Source of the DNA: Crocodylus rhombifer
Lineage: Eukaryota; Chordata; Crocodylia; Crocodylidae
Length of the DNA: 64,000 nucleotides
Reading direction: 5' to 3'
Assembly (NCBI GenBank): GCA_038503035.1
Contig: JAVSML010001066.1
Location: 62,001 to 126,000 of the forward strand
The notes beneath the pieces are model-generated. The model had not been told where the DNA came from. It did not search any database and saw only the letters and a list, made by a program, of their open reading frames with translations. The translations under genes and the position numbers were made by a program. Shown here in pieces: positions 10,047 to 21,110 of the stretch. Numbering within the stretch: the first letter of the stretch is position 1; each line of letters starts with the position of its first letter.

Positions 10047-10811
10047 GGCTAGGTACAGACAGTCAAAAAGCCCAAGGCTGAATTGATTCAGTCTTTTCAG
10101 GTTACTCTAAGCTGTAGAGATAAAACTGAGAAACAACTGGAGAGACATTTACTTTTGATTGAAAAAATGCAGCTACTTAGCTGCAGTGGCTCAGAGCAGA
10201 AGCTGGAGGACACTAGAGCATGGCTGTCTGGCACATAGCCAGAGAGCCATGTGTTCACTGTGTGTTCACTTCTTCCTGCTGCCCCCAAGGTCTCTGGGAT
10301 TTGCAATCCAGACTCATAGCAGAAGGACTCTGCAGGGTTGCTCATCATTTCCTCTTCCTGCTTCCAGGTGCCTCTAGGATTTGTAGTCCTCAGTGGCAGC
10401 CAGCACTAAGTTTTTAACAGGGCAGGGCAGCTCTGTACTCAAGGGAAGGGAAGTTTAACCCCCCCCCCCCCCGGGCCCCGACCCCCGAAAAGGGTTTCCC
10501 GGGGGGGGGGGGGGGGGGGGGCAGTCCATGCCTTCCCCCACCTACTTCTCTGCTGGAGCAGACAGCACAGCCCCAGGCTGAAAAGCATGCTGGGAGACTA
10601 TGATTTAACTTGAACCAGGAAGAGGTCTGGGATGGAAGTTTCATAAACTGGTTTGACCCAATGAAGTCTGATATTACATTTAACTAGGTTTTTCTTAAAC
10701 CAGTTTCAGCCATTTTGAAATAGGTTTATGTGCAGAACTTCTGTTCTGTTACAGATTTAAACCAGCTTCTGATTACTTAAACTGGTTTATATGTAACTTC
10801 TGTCCCTAGCC
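10047..10811. mobile_element. PIF/Harbinger-like MITE flanked by TAA
   Basis: Left end GGCTAGGTACAGACAG and right end CTTCTGTCCCTAGCC are inverted copies, and a TAA lies directly outside each end (10044-10046 and 10812-10814). A 3 bp T-A-rich target duplication is typical of PIF/Harbinger elements. The AT-rich inner arms share TTTAAACCAG/ACTGGTTTA motifs. There is no transposase, so it would have been moved in trans. The low-complexity run at 10459-10521 lies in the middle. Confidence 0.7.
10459..10521. repeat. C-run then G-run, near-palindromic low complexity
   Basis: Fourteen C (10459-10472), a 28 bp GC-rich spacer and 21 G (10501-10521). The two runs could pair as a hairpin or form quadruplex structure. 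This could also be a consensus or gap-closing error, because such runs are hard to sequence. Confidence 0.75.
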
Positions 10812-11599
10812 TAAAAGGCAGGGGCTGCTTTGCTAGTTATCCCTGCTCAGTTATGCCATTGAAATGAATCATCTCTTGGTCTCCCATGCAAATCACAAGT
10901 AAACAGATTTGTATAAGCATCTATACTTATACACTACTGATTTGAAAGCTAAGTATATTCCTGTTTTCACAAGCTCTGCCAAGTCATATGACTAATGTGG
11001 CATACCTGGAATTTTCCTCATTACTAATTCCTGCTAAACACCATTGCATGTTTCTAAATTGCTGAAGTATTTAGCACCAAGCAGTTGCTACTTATTTCTC
11101 TCACAGTAGGGAGCTGGAAGGGTTTTCTCTTTCCACTTTTATTAAGTTTCTTTTGTCTAGGCATAGCCATGGAGGCACTAGTTTTCCTGCTGCTCCGTAA
11201 GTGTATGCCCAGTCAGCAGGTTCACACCATTTACACTCACCATGCCTGGTAGCGCCTGCACACAGCGTCTCAGCAAAAATGGAATTTTCCTTGGTGGAAT
11301 AATAACTGGACTTACCTCAAGATTAGAACCATGATGTATGTCCTGAGTGGAACCAATATGCCAACAGTGATAAATCCTCTAGTAAATGTATTTTAGCCTC
11401 TTAATTGTGGCTCAAATGAGACTGCTGCTATGGGCTTGATAAATGTGCTCAGCCTTATCTTTTGAAAACTTTTTGTAAACTCTAATACAGCATAAGCCTA
11501 AAACAACCAGATACTAAAAGATACCTTTTTAGAGTGCCTTTTGTAAACTTTGGTAGAAATTGTTAAATTATGGGATGGACCCTTCTCTTTTGCATGTGT

Positions 11600-13262
11600 T
11601 GATAGAATATCATAAAGATACATGGCCCAAGTTAGGTGGGGCCAGAAATTTCAGACACAAAAATGGGTTAGCCAAGGATGTATTTTGCCCCCTTGCTATT
11701 TAACCTTTATATGAATTACATTATTGGAAACATGTAGGATGCTCATTTTCATCCCTCAAAATTACTAGCAACCCTGATCCCTATTTTAATGTATGCATAT
11801 GACAACTGTCATACTGTCAAAAGACCTCACTGGATTACAGAAAGCAATTACAACTTTTGAGCATCTTTGTGGATAAAATAACTTAAAGATAAATTACGAT
11901 AAATCCAAAATAATGTTTTGGGGAAGCTGTTTGATTTATCCATGGAACATGGAGGGAATCAAACTCTTGAGTTGTCAAAACTTATACTAGGTACCTGGGT
12001 ATGATGTTTACAGCTTTTCCATCATGGAAACACCACATTCAGTCGGTTAAAACTAAGGCAGCCTACTCGACAGTGGCTATAAAGAAATGTTATGAGACTA
12101 CAGCAGGATGATCAGTCCAAGCTCCCATATTAACATACAAAGCCACAGTTGTGTCTCAGATCCTGTACAGCACTGAAGTATGGGGCTATACTTCTAGTAA
12201 TGATGTAGACATACTTCAGAATAAATTTCTCAGGGCTCTTCTGGGTCTTCTGCCTTCAACTCCTGCATCCTTCTTAAGATTAGAGATAGGATTAGATTCC
12301 ACTTTAGCTAATATTATTACTAGAATGGCAGGATTCTGGTTTAAAATCCTGCCCCTTCTACCATCTTGCTTGCTCAAATTGTGCTATGTAGAAGACATCA
12401 ATAATTTCCCTGGCTACGTTTTCTTTCCTGCACTTTTGCATTTTCTGGGATGGGACATTATGTCAAAGATAATGAAAGACTCTTCTCTCCCATAGAAAAG
12501 GTTATTTTTTTCCAGAGGTTCAGAGATATTGCCAGGCAAAATGATTTTTTCAGTGGCTAGAGCTACTTGCATAACCCCTCTATATATTCTCTAGAAATTA
12601 GATTGGTGGGGAGAAAGGTATTTATTGGATCTCAACAATAAATGGTGAACCTCTTTAACTAGACTCAGGACCAAACAGATGCCCACAAATGTTTTGGCTG
12701 GTCACAGACTTTCCATTCCAAGGGCTAAAAGGGGTTGCCCAGCCTGTCCAGGAGTTCTGGAAGTTACTATTCATTACATCTTAGAATGTCTTCTATATAA
12801 TGACATAAGGCGAAAGTATTTATCACTGTTCTTGCAGAAATTGATATACTTCTCAAATAGAGAGAAATTAATATGGCTCCTCCAGCAAACAGATCCATAT
12901 TTATTAAACTGTCTTGAAATTTTTGCTAACAAGGCTGAAGCAATCAGAGTTAAATATCCCTTTACCATTGATATGACTGATAAACTTTATCACTATATTT
13001 GTTTTTAACTGTGTTAATTGTGGACCTATGCACAACATTTTTATAGATTCATTATATGATTTATCACTATATTTGTACTTGATTATGTTAATTCTAGGAG
13101 TAAGAATAATGTTTTTATAATAGTTGGCCCTATTTTATTATTATAGTTGCATTTCTGTTATTTTTTTAAAATTTATATTCTGGTTGTATGTCTGTTCTAT
13201 TGTTTTTGGGAGCACGGCTTTCAGCCAGGATCTTTAATAATAAATTGAGATTGAAAAGTGCC
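11600..13262 (+). mobile_element. Non-CR1 LINE relic (RT and C-terminal knuckle)
   Basis: About 11640-11960 translates in pieces to RT landmarks: a V-QGCIL block, then a YA-DTVILS catalytic block with the D-D pair damaged, LTGLQKAITTFEHLC and LKINYDKSKIMFWG. Next come ILYSTEVWGYTSSNDVDILQ (12151-12495) and CPACP...HYILEC (12679-13008), a C-x2-C-x-H-x-C knuckle of the kind found at the C-terminus of several LINE clades (I, Jockey, L2-like). It ends with AATAATAAATTGAGATTGAAA near 13235. Stops and frameshifts break ORF2. The clade is unresolved. Confidence 0.65.
12151..13008 (+). pseudogene. LINE ORF2 C-terminal pieces
   Basis: Two open segments, 12151-12495 (114 codons) and 12679-13008 (109 codons), are the best preserved part of this LINE. 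The first has the WGYTSSNDVDILQNKFLRAL block that follows the polymerase; the second carries the Cys/His knuckle and a Leu-rich tail. They are separated by about 180 bases with stops. This frame set differs from every CR1 copy in the window. Confidence 0.6.
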
Positions 13263-14270
13263 TTTTTGTCAGTCTTTTATAATTTGACCTTTTGTTTTTT
13301 CAAAGCATTGTGTGTGTGTTTTGCTTTCTGTGCCCCTTCTGCCCCCCCCCCACAATTGCTCACTCTGCACTCTCTCTTCTGCTTCATATTCCTTTTCTGG
13401 CACTATATTGGCTACAAATCATCTATCAAGCCTACCTTAGTACTTCTCCATTCCTATTGACTGTTCTTAAACTTTGGCATGGGGTGTTGTTTCAATAACC
13501 TGTTTGATGCACAGGCATCAAATTTCTGTAAAATGCATGTGTTTTCTTGGTTTGCACAAATAAGTAAAGTGTGTGGAGTTGTTTTTTCTGTTAGAATTTC
13601 TGCAGACTTTCCCACATTCAGATATTCATTTCTAGAATGTCCACTACATCAGTTCCCTTGTTTTAGTTGTATCTTAGTTTGAAATGCTTCTTTTTCTGAC
13701 GTGCTTCTACTCTTTGGTTTTCAACTGATGTCCATTCCAGAGATACTCCAAATTTCCTTTTTTGGTTTGAGGGTTTTTAAAAACATGATTCAGTTACTTC
13801 TGAAGCTTGGCAAGTATCTACTGCTTTGGTAGATCTTTAAGTTTGGATCTCCCTGTAATCAGTCCCTCACACTAGTCCTAGTAATGCCGTAGACATTCTG
13901 TCTTTCCCAGACGCAGGACTAACTCTTCAAATTCCTGTATCTCATTTTAATTTTAAATAGTTAAACATTATCTGGGCTGAACAACTCATGTGTTTTATGA
14001 ATAATACAAATATCTGTTCTTCTGTTAAATATGATAAATGATAAAGGGTAATAGCTCTCATACTTCACGATATAAGCCAACCTCCAAATGAGGAGCAGAC
14101 ACATCCCCATCTAGAAAAGGTTATTGCTTAATTCTCCATAAAGATTTCTCACACCTTGCTTGTCAGAAAATATTATCTTGCCTCTCAGTTACTACACAGA
14201 CTTATATGGCAATTTCTGTGTTATCCCTGTGTCCATAAAAGAACTCTTGTACAAGCAGGCTGTGGGCACA
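13263..14270. other. No gene seen; AT-rich
   Basis: AT-rich sequence with a C run near 13344. Short frames show no domain or convincing splice sites. Confidence 0.4.
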
Positions 14271-14493
14271 TCTACACAAGATACTAAAGATGCAGTAGAC
14301 TAATTTTACTGTGCATTAGTGTGCCTGGCAAAACCTGTGCTAATGTGCAGTAGAATTAGTCTACTGTGTGTTAGTGTCATGAAAAAAGCATACGCTGGTG
14401 CTACTGCACAGTTGCACCTGTAATTACAGGTACTAAACTTAATGCACCATAATTAAAGCACGTTAATGAAAGTGTAGACATTCTCAGTGTCAT
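14271..14493. mobile_element. MITE of the GCATCTACAC family
   Basis: Left end GGGCACATCTACACAAGATACT and right end AGTGTAGACATTCTC are imperfect inverted repeats. The interior (GTGCATTAGTGTGCCTGGCAAAACCTGTGCTAATGTGCAGTAGAATTAGTC) matches the reverse complement of 54072-54311. Non-coding. Confidence 0.7.
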
Positions 14494-15097
14494 CTAGGAA
14501 GATCTATTTCTGTGGTACCTGTGTATATACTACTCCTGATTTCACATGCTGATCTTTTTAGGGCTGCACTGACTGCAGGATATCTAAAGAAGTATTATAA
14601 TAACTATCTATCAAAGTTAACTAAAATTATATTTTGCCTTCAAGTCACTTTTCTGACAATACTGACACTGAGATTTAGTGCCAGATGAAGTATTCCAAAT
14701 CTCCACTATCTAGAGCTCCTATGTCTCCAAAACTTTTTTGGATACATGGAAAGAAGCTGTAGAGCAAGTTTTAACCATTGGTAGATTTGAGCTTAATATT
14801 GATGAAAGCATATTGCTGTGCTGCCACCTGTTGGTCATGCTTAAAAAGTACATGATAAGAAAATTGCAAATGTAATAATGTTTGTGTGAAATGAAGGGGT
14901 GGGGTGGGGAATACACTACTGTCAACAAATAAAACCGCTGGAAGATTTTGCTGTGGGTTATGAAGGTAGCAAGCCTTACCAGTGCATTTTTGTATGTGTT
15001 TCTCTTCATTGTTCTTCATGTTTCTTAATTTTTTCAGTAGCCATCGAGACATAGGAATCTCCGTGTGCTAGCTGCTGCACACATACATACTGGGGGG
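14494..15097. other. No gene seen
   Basis: AT-rich DNA. Minus-strand frames at 14719-15052 (93-96 codons) have no recognisable domain and overlap each other in different frames. Confidence 0.4.
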
Positions 15098-15375
15098 TGT
15101 GGCAGAGCACAGTTGGGGTGCTTGTCACATGGCAGGGGCTGCAGTAGTCTGGGACAACGCCAGCAGAGAAGGCAGCTAAGCAAAAGCTCCTGAATGTCAT
15201 TCTAAGGTGGGAGGTGTGTGGTGGAGCACCTTTGGGGGTGCTCACCACTTGAGGGCTTTCACAGGCTCTGAGGGGAGTCTGCTTTGGAGGAGCAGCAGGG
15301 GAAACCTCCCCCGGGAACTATTTTAAGGGGGAAGATGTATAGCAGGGCACTGTTGGTGCCTGCCACTTTAAGAGC
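15098..15375 (+). repeat. 119 bp tandem repeat in LTR U3
   Basis: Three starts at 15098, 15217 and 15336, exactly 119 bases apart. Each opens TGT-GC-GAGCAC...TTGG-GTGCT--CAC. The first two units end in CATTCTAAGGTGGGAGG / CTATTTTAAGGGGGAAG. The third is partial and runs into the promoter. Confidence 0.75.
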
Positions 15376-15724
15376 TGAGCCAAGCAGCCAGCAGGTGCGT
15401 GATTGCAGTGGCCATTTTAGATCTCTGGCTGCCTATATAAACAGAGCAGTTTGCTGCTGGCAGGCCAGGCAGTAACACTGCCTGGCTGCAAGGTTCCATG
15501 CAACACCCTGGAGGTAAGGGAGGAGCTGTAGGGGATGGCTTGGAGGCTCCTGGTCCTGGCCATGACCTAAAGCTGCACCCTGCCAGGAGTGGGTGGCCTG
15601 GTGGGGGCTCTCAGTGGAGTGGGAGCCCCCAGGAAATGCCAGGCCAGTTACCACCCTGGTGAAAGGTAGATAGGGGCATCTTAACCCCAGCCCTCACCTT
15701 CAGGTGGATCATTTATCTTTGGAG

Positions 15725-15913
15725 GTAGTGGGACCAGGCACAGTTGCAGCCACCTGGGCCCTGTGGGGTGCAAGACCCCAAGGAGCGAAAGTAGGGCCAG
15801 GCATGGCTGCAGCCACCATAACCCTGTGGGGTGCAAGGCTGTGAGGAGAGGTAGTTGGGGCCAGGCATGGCTATGGTCACCAGGGCCCACTGGGGAGGAA
15901 AGCCCTGTGGCCC
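15725..15913 (+). repeat. ~63 bp tandem repeat, three units
   Basis: Units begin GGTAGTGGGACCAGGCA (15725), GTAGGGCCAGGCATGG (15791) and GTAGTTGGGGCCAGGCATGG (15851), each followed by GCTGCAGCCACC-like and CCCTGTGGGGTGCAAG-like blocks. The open frames of 91-110 codons here arise from the repeat. Confidence 0.8.
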
Positions 15914-16565
15914 CAGTGAGGGGGAAGATGAGGAGCCCCAGTGAGGGGGAAAGCCAGAGGGCTGGGAGCCCAGTATTGTCTGAGTGTACAGAGTTGCCCC
16001 AGGAAGGGGCCAAGGCAAGCTTAGACCTTGTTGAGTAATTGGCTAGCCACTACCCTGGTGAGGGTCATGGGAGAGGCCCCAAAGACATCTGCCACCCAAG
16101 CTATGAGCTAGCTAAAGCCTATAGCCTAAGGGGCCCGCTCCAAGAGGGAGCAAACCAGTACAAGTTGTCAGGGTGTGAAAGAGACCCTATGAGAGGGGGT
16201 AGAGTGTGAGAGGCCCTAGCGAGAGGAGGGTGGTATGAATGTGTGTGCATTTGAGGCCTGACAACAAGGCATAAGCTTGGTCTGGCTGTAGGCCAGGAGC
16301 ATTGTGCCATCTGAATGACATCTGCAAGGCTTGGGCTGTGGTGTAGCGGGGGGAATGGAGCTGCAGATAGTGCCCCCTGGCACTGGGGCAAGAATGGGCA
16401 GCCTCTCACCTAATTAACACCTCAATTAAGTAGCAACAAGTCATGGCAGAAGAGACAGGTGGGTGGCATGCCCAGAGGCAGGTTGGGGAAACTAGTACTG
16501 TGGCTAGTCAGGGACTCCCACTTTGACATGGGGTGGGGAACAAACCCAATCCTTGCCCCTATAAG

Positions 16566-17971
16566 TTTATAACATATTGCACATTATGTTTTTACCATAC
16601 TATTTAAAGACTTTTCCACTGTATTTGCAGCTGCACATTCTCCCTGCATTTAGTCACACATTCCTCAGCTGGAACTCATTTAGCATATGTAAACACTTCT
16701 TTTCTATATGGTCATTTTGGATATGTTTGCTGTCATTGCATATATTGTAGTTAGACTGGGACCTAATGAGACAAAAATATATTAGCACTTGAGACTTCAA
16801 TTCCTGCACATGAACTGCTTGTGTACAGACTAACCAGTCATCCACAGACTGGTTGGCTTGACTTCCACACATCAGGTTGCTGTATGTTAGTGATAAGAAA
16901 AGACTCCTGCATACCCAGGGGCTCCAATGACCCCCAGTTAGTAGGAAGCTCAGTTACACTGCTGGAGTACTGCAAATCTGTTCTATATTCAGCTCTCTCC
17001 TGGTTCTAGGACTAGTGCAATACCTGGGAATTGCTCCATCTCAGTGTCCCTCAACATCATTCCTCAGAGCAAAGCCTGGCACAGTCTGTGAAGTTCTTGA
17101 GAAGTGAGACATTTGGAGATCTTCCACCATCCAGTGGGTGGAGGTGGACATGGAAAATAAAATAATTTATAAATATTTGAATTTCATGTAGTTTTCATGC
17201 TACCTTATAAAATTCTATTTAGTTATAGTTTAATTACAAAGTAATAAAACCCCATAATATTGGCATAGTATTTTGTATGCTGTCCTACCTAGTGTCAGAT
17301 GCTTATTCACAAAATTCACCCAAATCTAGTTTATTTTCAAATTGAGTTTGGGTGCTGATTAATTTGCTGTGAAGTTTTTTGAGGGAAGTAATCCTTCATT
17401 TATTTGTAGAACATGTCATTTCTTGTCACAAAAAGCTAGATGCGAAAAAAACCTAGGCACTGTGATAGAGAATTATCTCTGGAAACCTGTGGTAGGCTGA
17501 TAGTTTTATGGGAGACCAGAAGGTCAACATATATGAAACCTAGTCTGTTTCCAGTACTTGAACACTTGCTTGGGTATCTCTCTGAATGACACTTAATTGT
17601 GTCATGTAGATCTACCCTCTGTCTTTCCAGCAATTAAGACCAAAGATGCATTCCTCCTAATGGTGAGGCATTTACCATTTTTTCTTGTGTAATCACTTGC
17701 CAATAGTAGCTGGGACTTAAGGAAAACACCTCTGATCAAAATCATGAGAGTTGATGTTTTTAGTGAGTTTTTCTTTGTTCCTTCAGCAGCACTGCTGCCA
17801 AAATGTGACAATGTAGGGGGTAGATGACTTGGCTATAATCAGATTAATATATCTCAAGAGTAGAAGAGACTATTATGATGCTCTTGTTGAGCTTCCTTCA
17901 TAATAGATACTTGCTTTGCATTCTCTATCTTAACTTTTATAGTTAGTGCTTTTTCTTGTCTTATTCTGGAT
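16566..17971. other. No gene or recognised repeat
   Basis: AT-rich single-copy-looking DNA. Small frames only; none supported. Confidence 0.4.
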
Positions 17972-19043
17972 TGTAACAGGTCGCCCTCCCCAGCGCCACC
18001 TTCCCTGTTAATCCGCGCCTTATGTGGGGCACCCTTGGAGTCTTCTTTGAAGTTCTTATGTCCCACTCTCTACTCACCTGCCACGTCTTGATGGAAATTA
18101 TTATGCTGATGTTCTTGCGAGCAGGAGACTGCCTATTGTACTTTGTATGTTGGGGCCTTTCGCCTACATGGGCCTGACCCCTGTTTTTCTCTAGCTAGGC
18201 CTCCCCGTCTAAACCCACCACACAGGGTTTGACTCTGAGGCTCTAGCCTTTTTTGGTGTCTTGAGGCTCATGGCCCTCTTTTCCACTCCAATCTGGAGCC
18301 TAGCCTCACTGGCCCCACAGCCAGGGGGCCGCAAGTTTAAATCTGGGGAATGGCCCCAAACTCATGCCACCCCAATCCACAAAAATAAATAAATAAAATT
18401 GCACACCAGGTCACCGTGGCCTTTTAAGATCACACCCTGTGGCACTGGGGTTAGTGCACCCCAAAATCCTGTGCCTTCCCTGGCACCTGGGCCTATGTGC
18501 CCCCAAAAAGCCATGCCCTTGCTGGTGCTGGGGTCCTCACTCTGTAGTGGGCCCCCCAAATGAGCCTCCTCCTTCCCCTAACAGCCTCACCCAAATCACT
18601 GGTATTCAATACCAAAAGAAAAATAAACAGTCCCATCTGTGGGCAATTACTGCCACCAAAAATTGTGATTAAGGAAAGCAGCATGCCAGCTTACATTTTT
18701 GCCAGGCTCATGCTTTGGCAACCCACCGTCGGCTACAGTCCTTACTCTGGGGTGGCTGCTGTCTCTCTGGGGGCTTCTGTAGTTCCCCTCCGCCAGCCTC
18801 TGGACTGCTCACCAAGCCTCTCCATGGTGCTCTAGGATGCACTCCTTCCCCCTTTGGCTGCTGGCCCCTCACTGCTGCTCTGCCCAGGGTTTTTATAGTC
18901 CTGGCCTGCCCCTTCTGGTTAGCTAACCCGCTGGCCAGGCTCAGCATTTAACCCCTTCCTTACCAGCACTCTGTACCCAGAAAGTTCTGCTCTTAAAGGG
19001 GTGGACCTGTCTTCTGGTGACAGGGCTAGGGTTCCCTGTTACA
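17972..19043 (-). mobile_element. Solo LTR (family with TGTAACAGG ends)
   Basis: This 1072 bp unit starts TGTAACAGG and ends CCTGTTACA, and is the reverse complement relative of the LTR at 25812-26894. Shared blocks read on the minus strand include CAGCGCCA near one end, TATAAAAACCCTGGGC (minus-strand promoter, plus 18890-18897), GAGAGGCTTGGTGAGC and ATGTAAGCTGGCATGCTGC. No internal retroelement lies beside it, so it is a solo LTR. Flanks TGGAT and TGAAC do not form a clean duplication. Confidence 0.8.
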
Positions 19044-19069
19044 TGAACCTTATGCATTAAAGTAAAAAA

Positions 19070-19817
19070 AGTATTTAGAATTTTTTTTTCCGTTTTTTTT
19101 GTCCCAAAAGAATAAAAAAGTTGCCACATGCCATTTCCCCAAAGTCCACATGGAAGTTTGAATAGGTGTAATCTGTAGAACAAAATATCTATTTAGGCTA
19201 TATTATACAGTGCATGTATATTTGGAGAGCCTTGTGTTTGCTGAAGGCAGCAAGGGCTCCATAATTTTACTTCTAATTTTGGATGTTATGTGACTTGCAC
19301 TGGTATCATAGGATTGAAAAGTACTTCCAGTCCACTCCCCGGTCTGCCAGGGGAGTGCGCTGGGGGCCCCTCCTGCACTTCCCTGGCTTGGCAGCCACAG
19401 GGGGACCCCGGGTGCCCCCCCCCCAGACCCAGGAGGCACCAGTCACTGAGCTAGAGGGTACAGGGGGGCCCCCTGCATGCTCTCCGGTGGACCTGGAAGT
19501 GGACCGGAAGTACTTCTGATCCACTTCCTGGTCTGCTGCTGAGCGCACTGGGGAGCCCCCTGCACTCCTGTGGGACACTCCATGCACCCCAGCATTGCAG
19601 CACTCACAAGCCTCTGCTACCTAAAGTTATGTAGAAAAAATATTTAAAGCTGTTTCTATGTCTGAATCTTTTTGAATCTCTCTGAAATGATTTGGAGGGT
19701 TCTGATTCAGTTCAGAGAGATTAAAGTGTTGTCTGATTTGATTCGGAACTTCAGCCACCGAATTGGGTAAAATCTCCACTGAATTGAATCAGGGACTGAA
19801 GATTCTCACAGCCCTAG
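19070..19817 (-). mobile_element. hAT-type non-autonomous element with duplicated core
   Basis: The right end CAGCCCTAG at about 19810-19818 with preceding TTCTCA is the inverted form of the TAGGGCTGTGAGAA type of hAT end. The subterminal zone is rich in GATTC/GAATC. Inside, a GC-rich block starting AAGTACTTCCAGTCCACT (19319) recurs as AAGTACTTCTGATCCACT (19508), spacing 189. The left limit is uncertain. Confidence 0.55.
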
Positions 19818-21110
19818 TAGTTAGCTGTGTTAGTCTGAAGTTAGGCACAAGTCAGGGCAGTGTGGCACCTTATAGACTGAGGGGCTGGCAACCTTTATAA
19901 GCCATGGGACAAGTGGCTTCAGCAATGCGTCAGCAGTTTTTGAGGGGGTGAGGGTTAAGGTTGTCTGCCCCTGTGGAAGGGTCAGGCAGCTGGGAGCTAT
20001 GATCTTGCTGCTGCCACTTCCACCCAACCTCTTACCCCCTCCACCCTTGCTCTGTTTGGGGCATGAGCATATGTTTTAGCCTGAGGGGAGCTGTGTTGAG
20101 ACTGAGCATCTGGAAGTTGTTGGCACTACTGCCACAGGCTCCATTGACAAGCTTCCAGGAAACACCATGTTAGTTACCATGGGTGCCATATCTATGTACA
20201 CCATCATCCCCCATGAGAACAGATTACAAGCTGTAAGAAACATTATCCCTGAGGCTGACATTGCTTCTGTTTCACTTTCCCAATTTTTCCATACAACAAC
20301 TACTTCAGATTTGGAGACTCCCTATACCTACACATGAATGGCATTGCCACAGGCACATACATGCCCACCAATAGGCCAATATATTTATGACAGATCCTGA
20401 AGTCTGCTTCCTCTGCACATGCCCTCTCAGCCTCCTGGTATACTTAAGAGATGTTGACGAGACCCACCAGAGCTCCAGGCCTTGTAATGGACCCAGGTGA
20501 CAGCTGTGCCCTGTTATCAGCAAAGACCACATTGTCACTGGACCAAACAAAATCCAGGGTTCATTCACCTCTTCTAACAGCATCATACATACCATTAACT
20601 GCTTACAGTATGCCTCTGCTGTCTACATTGGACAAGTGGGACAATCCCTACATGAAAGAATGAATGACCACCAATCTGACATCAATTCCAGAAAGACACA
20701 AAAACCCATGCCAGAACATTTTAACCTCCCTGGGCTTTCCGTCACTGACCTCAGAGTAGGTGTTCTTAAACAAAACTAAAAACCAATTTGAACATGAAAT
20801 TGAACAAGAAATCATCCACAGACTGGATTGTGTTGAGCATGGTTTCAACTGAGACACTGGATTTTTATTGTTAGTTGGTTTAGCTTTTACAATCAATTTG
20901 TCCCTTAATGGGCTAACTGCTTTGTGTATGGATTTGATCTCATCCATCTACCTTTGCTTCTCTCAGCTGTGCCTCTTTCTTTCCTTCCACTTTCCCTATT
21001 CTTTGCATTTAAAACATCTTATTCCTTTCTGCTTAATACCCCTCCTCCCTGCAGGTCCAGTCATACCAGCTAGGAAAAAAGGCTGTAGCCTACAAAAGAT
21101 CACGCCTCTC
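19817..21110 (+). mobile_element. Penelope-like element, degraded
   Basis: The start GTAGTTAGCTGTGTTAGTCTG...GGTGGCACCTTATAGACT-type leader is characteristic of reptile Penelope elements. RT-side motifs follow (20140-20460): VTMGAISMYTIIPHE, then FRFGDSLYLHMNGIATGTYM-like coding, the MG-T-MAP block of Penelope RTs in damaged form. About 20590-20760 gives GYIGQVGQSLHERMNDHQSD then EHFNLPGLSVTDLRVGVL, a GIY-YIG-type endonuclease region. Stops are common. Confidence 0.7.
20590..20835 (+). pseudogene. Penelope GIY-YIG endonuclease remnant
   Basis: The readable segment contains the second half of the GIY-YIG signature (YIGQ), the Arg of the catalytic LHERM block, and the downstream HFNLPGLSVTDLRVG segment seen in vertebrate Penelope C-termini. 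In active elements this domain nicks DNA to prime reverse transcription. A stop follows VLKQN and the residual C-terminus is out of frame, so this copy cannot be active. Confidence 0.65.

Larger units (their letters stand above)
15098..16565 (+). mobile_element. Retroviral/LTR-retrotransposon LTR, probably solo
   Basis: A promoter-like TATATAAA at 15434-15441 follows a tandemly repeated upstream part whose units begin TGTGGCAGAGCAC, TGTGGTGGAGCAC and TGTATAGCAGGGC. Downstream is a GC-rich leader-like region with a second tandem repeat (15725-15913). The layout, with repeated U3 and TATA box but no gag or pol, suits a solo LTR. The right end is uncertain; no matching LTR or target duplication was found. 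Confidence 0.5.

Noticed and set aside
15681..16038. 91-110 codon frames on both strands
   Set aside because: Frames arise from the ~63 bp tandem repeat within an LTR.
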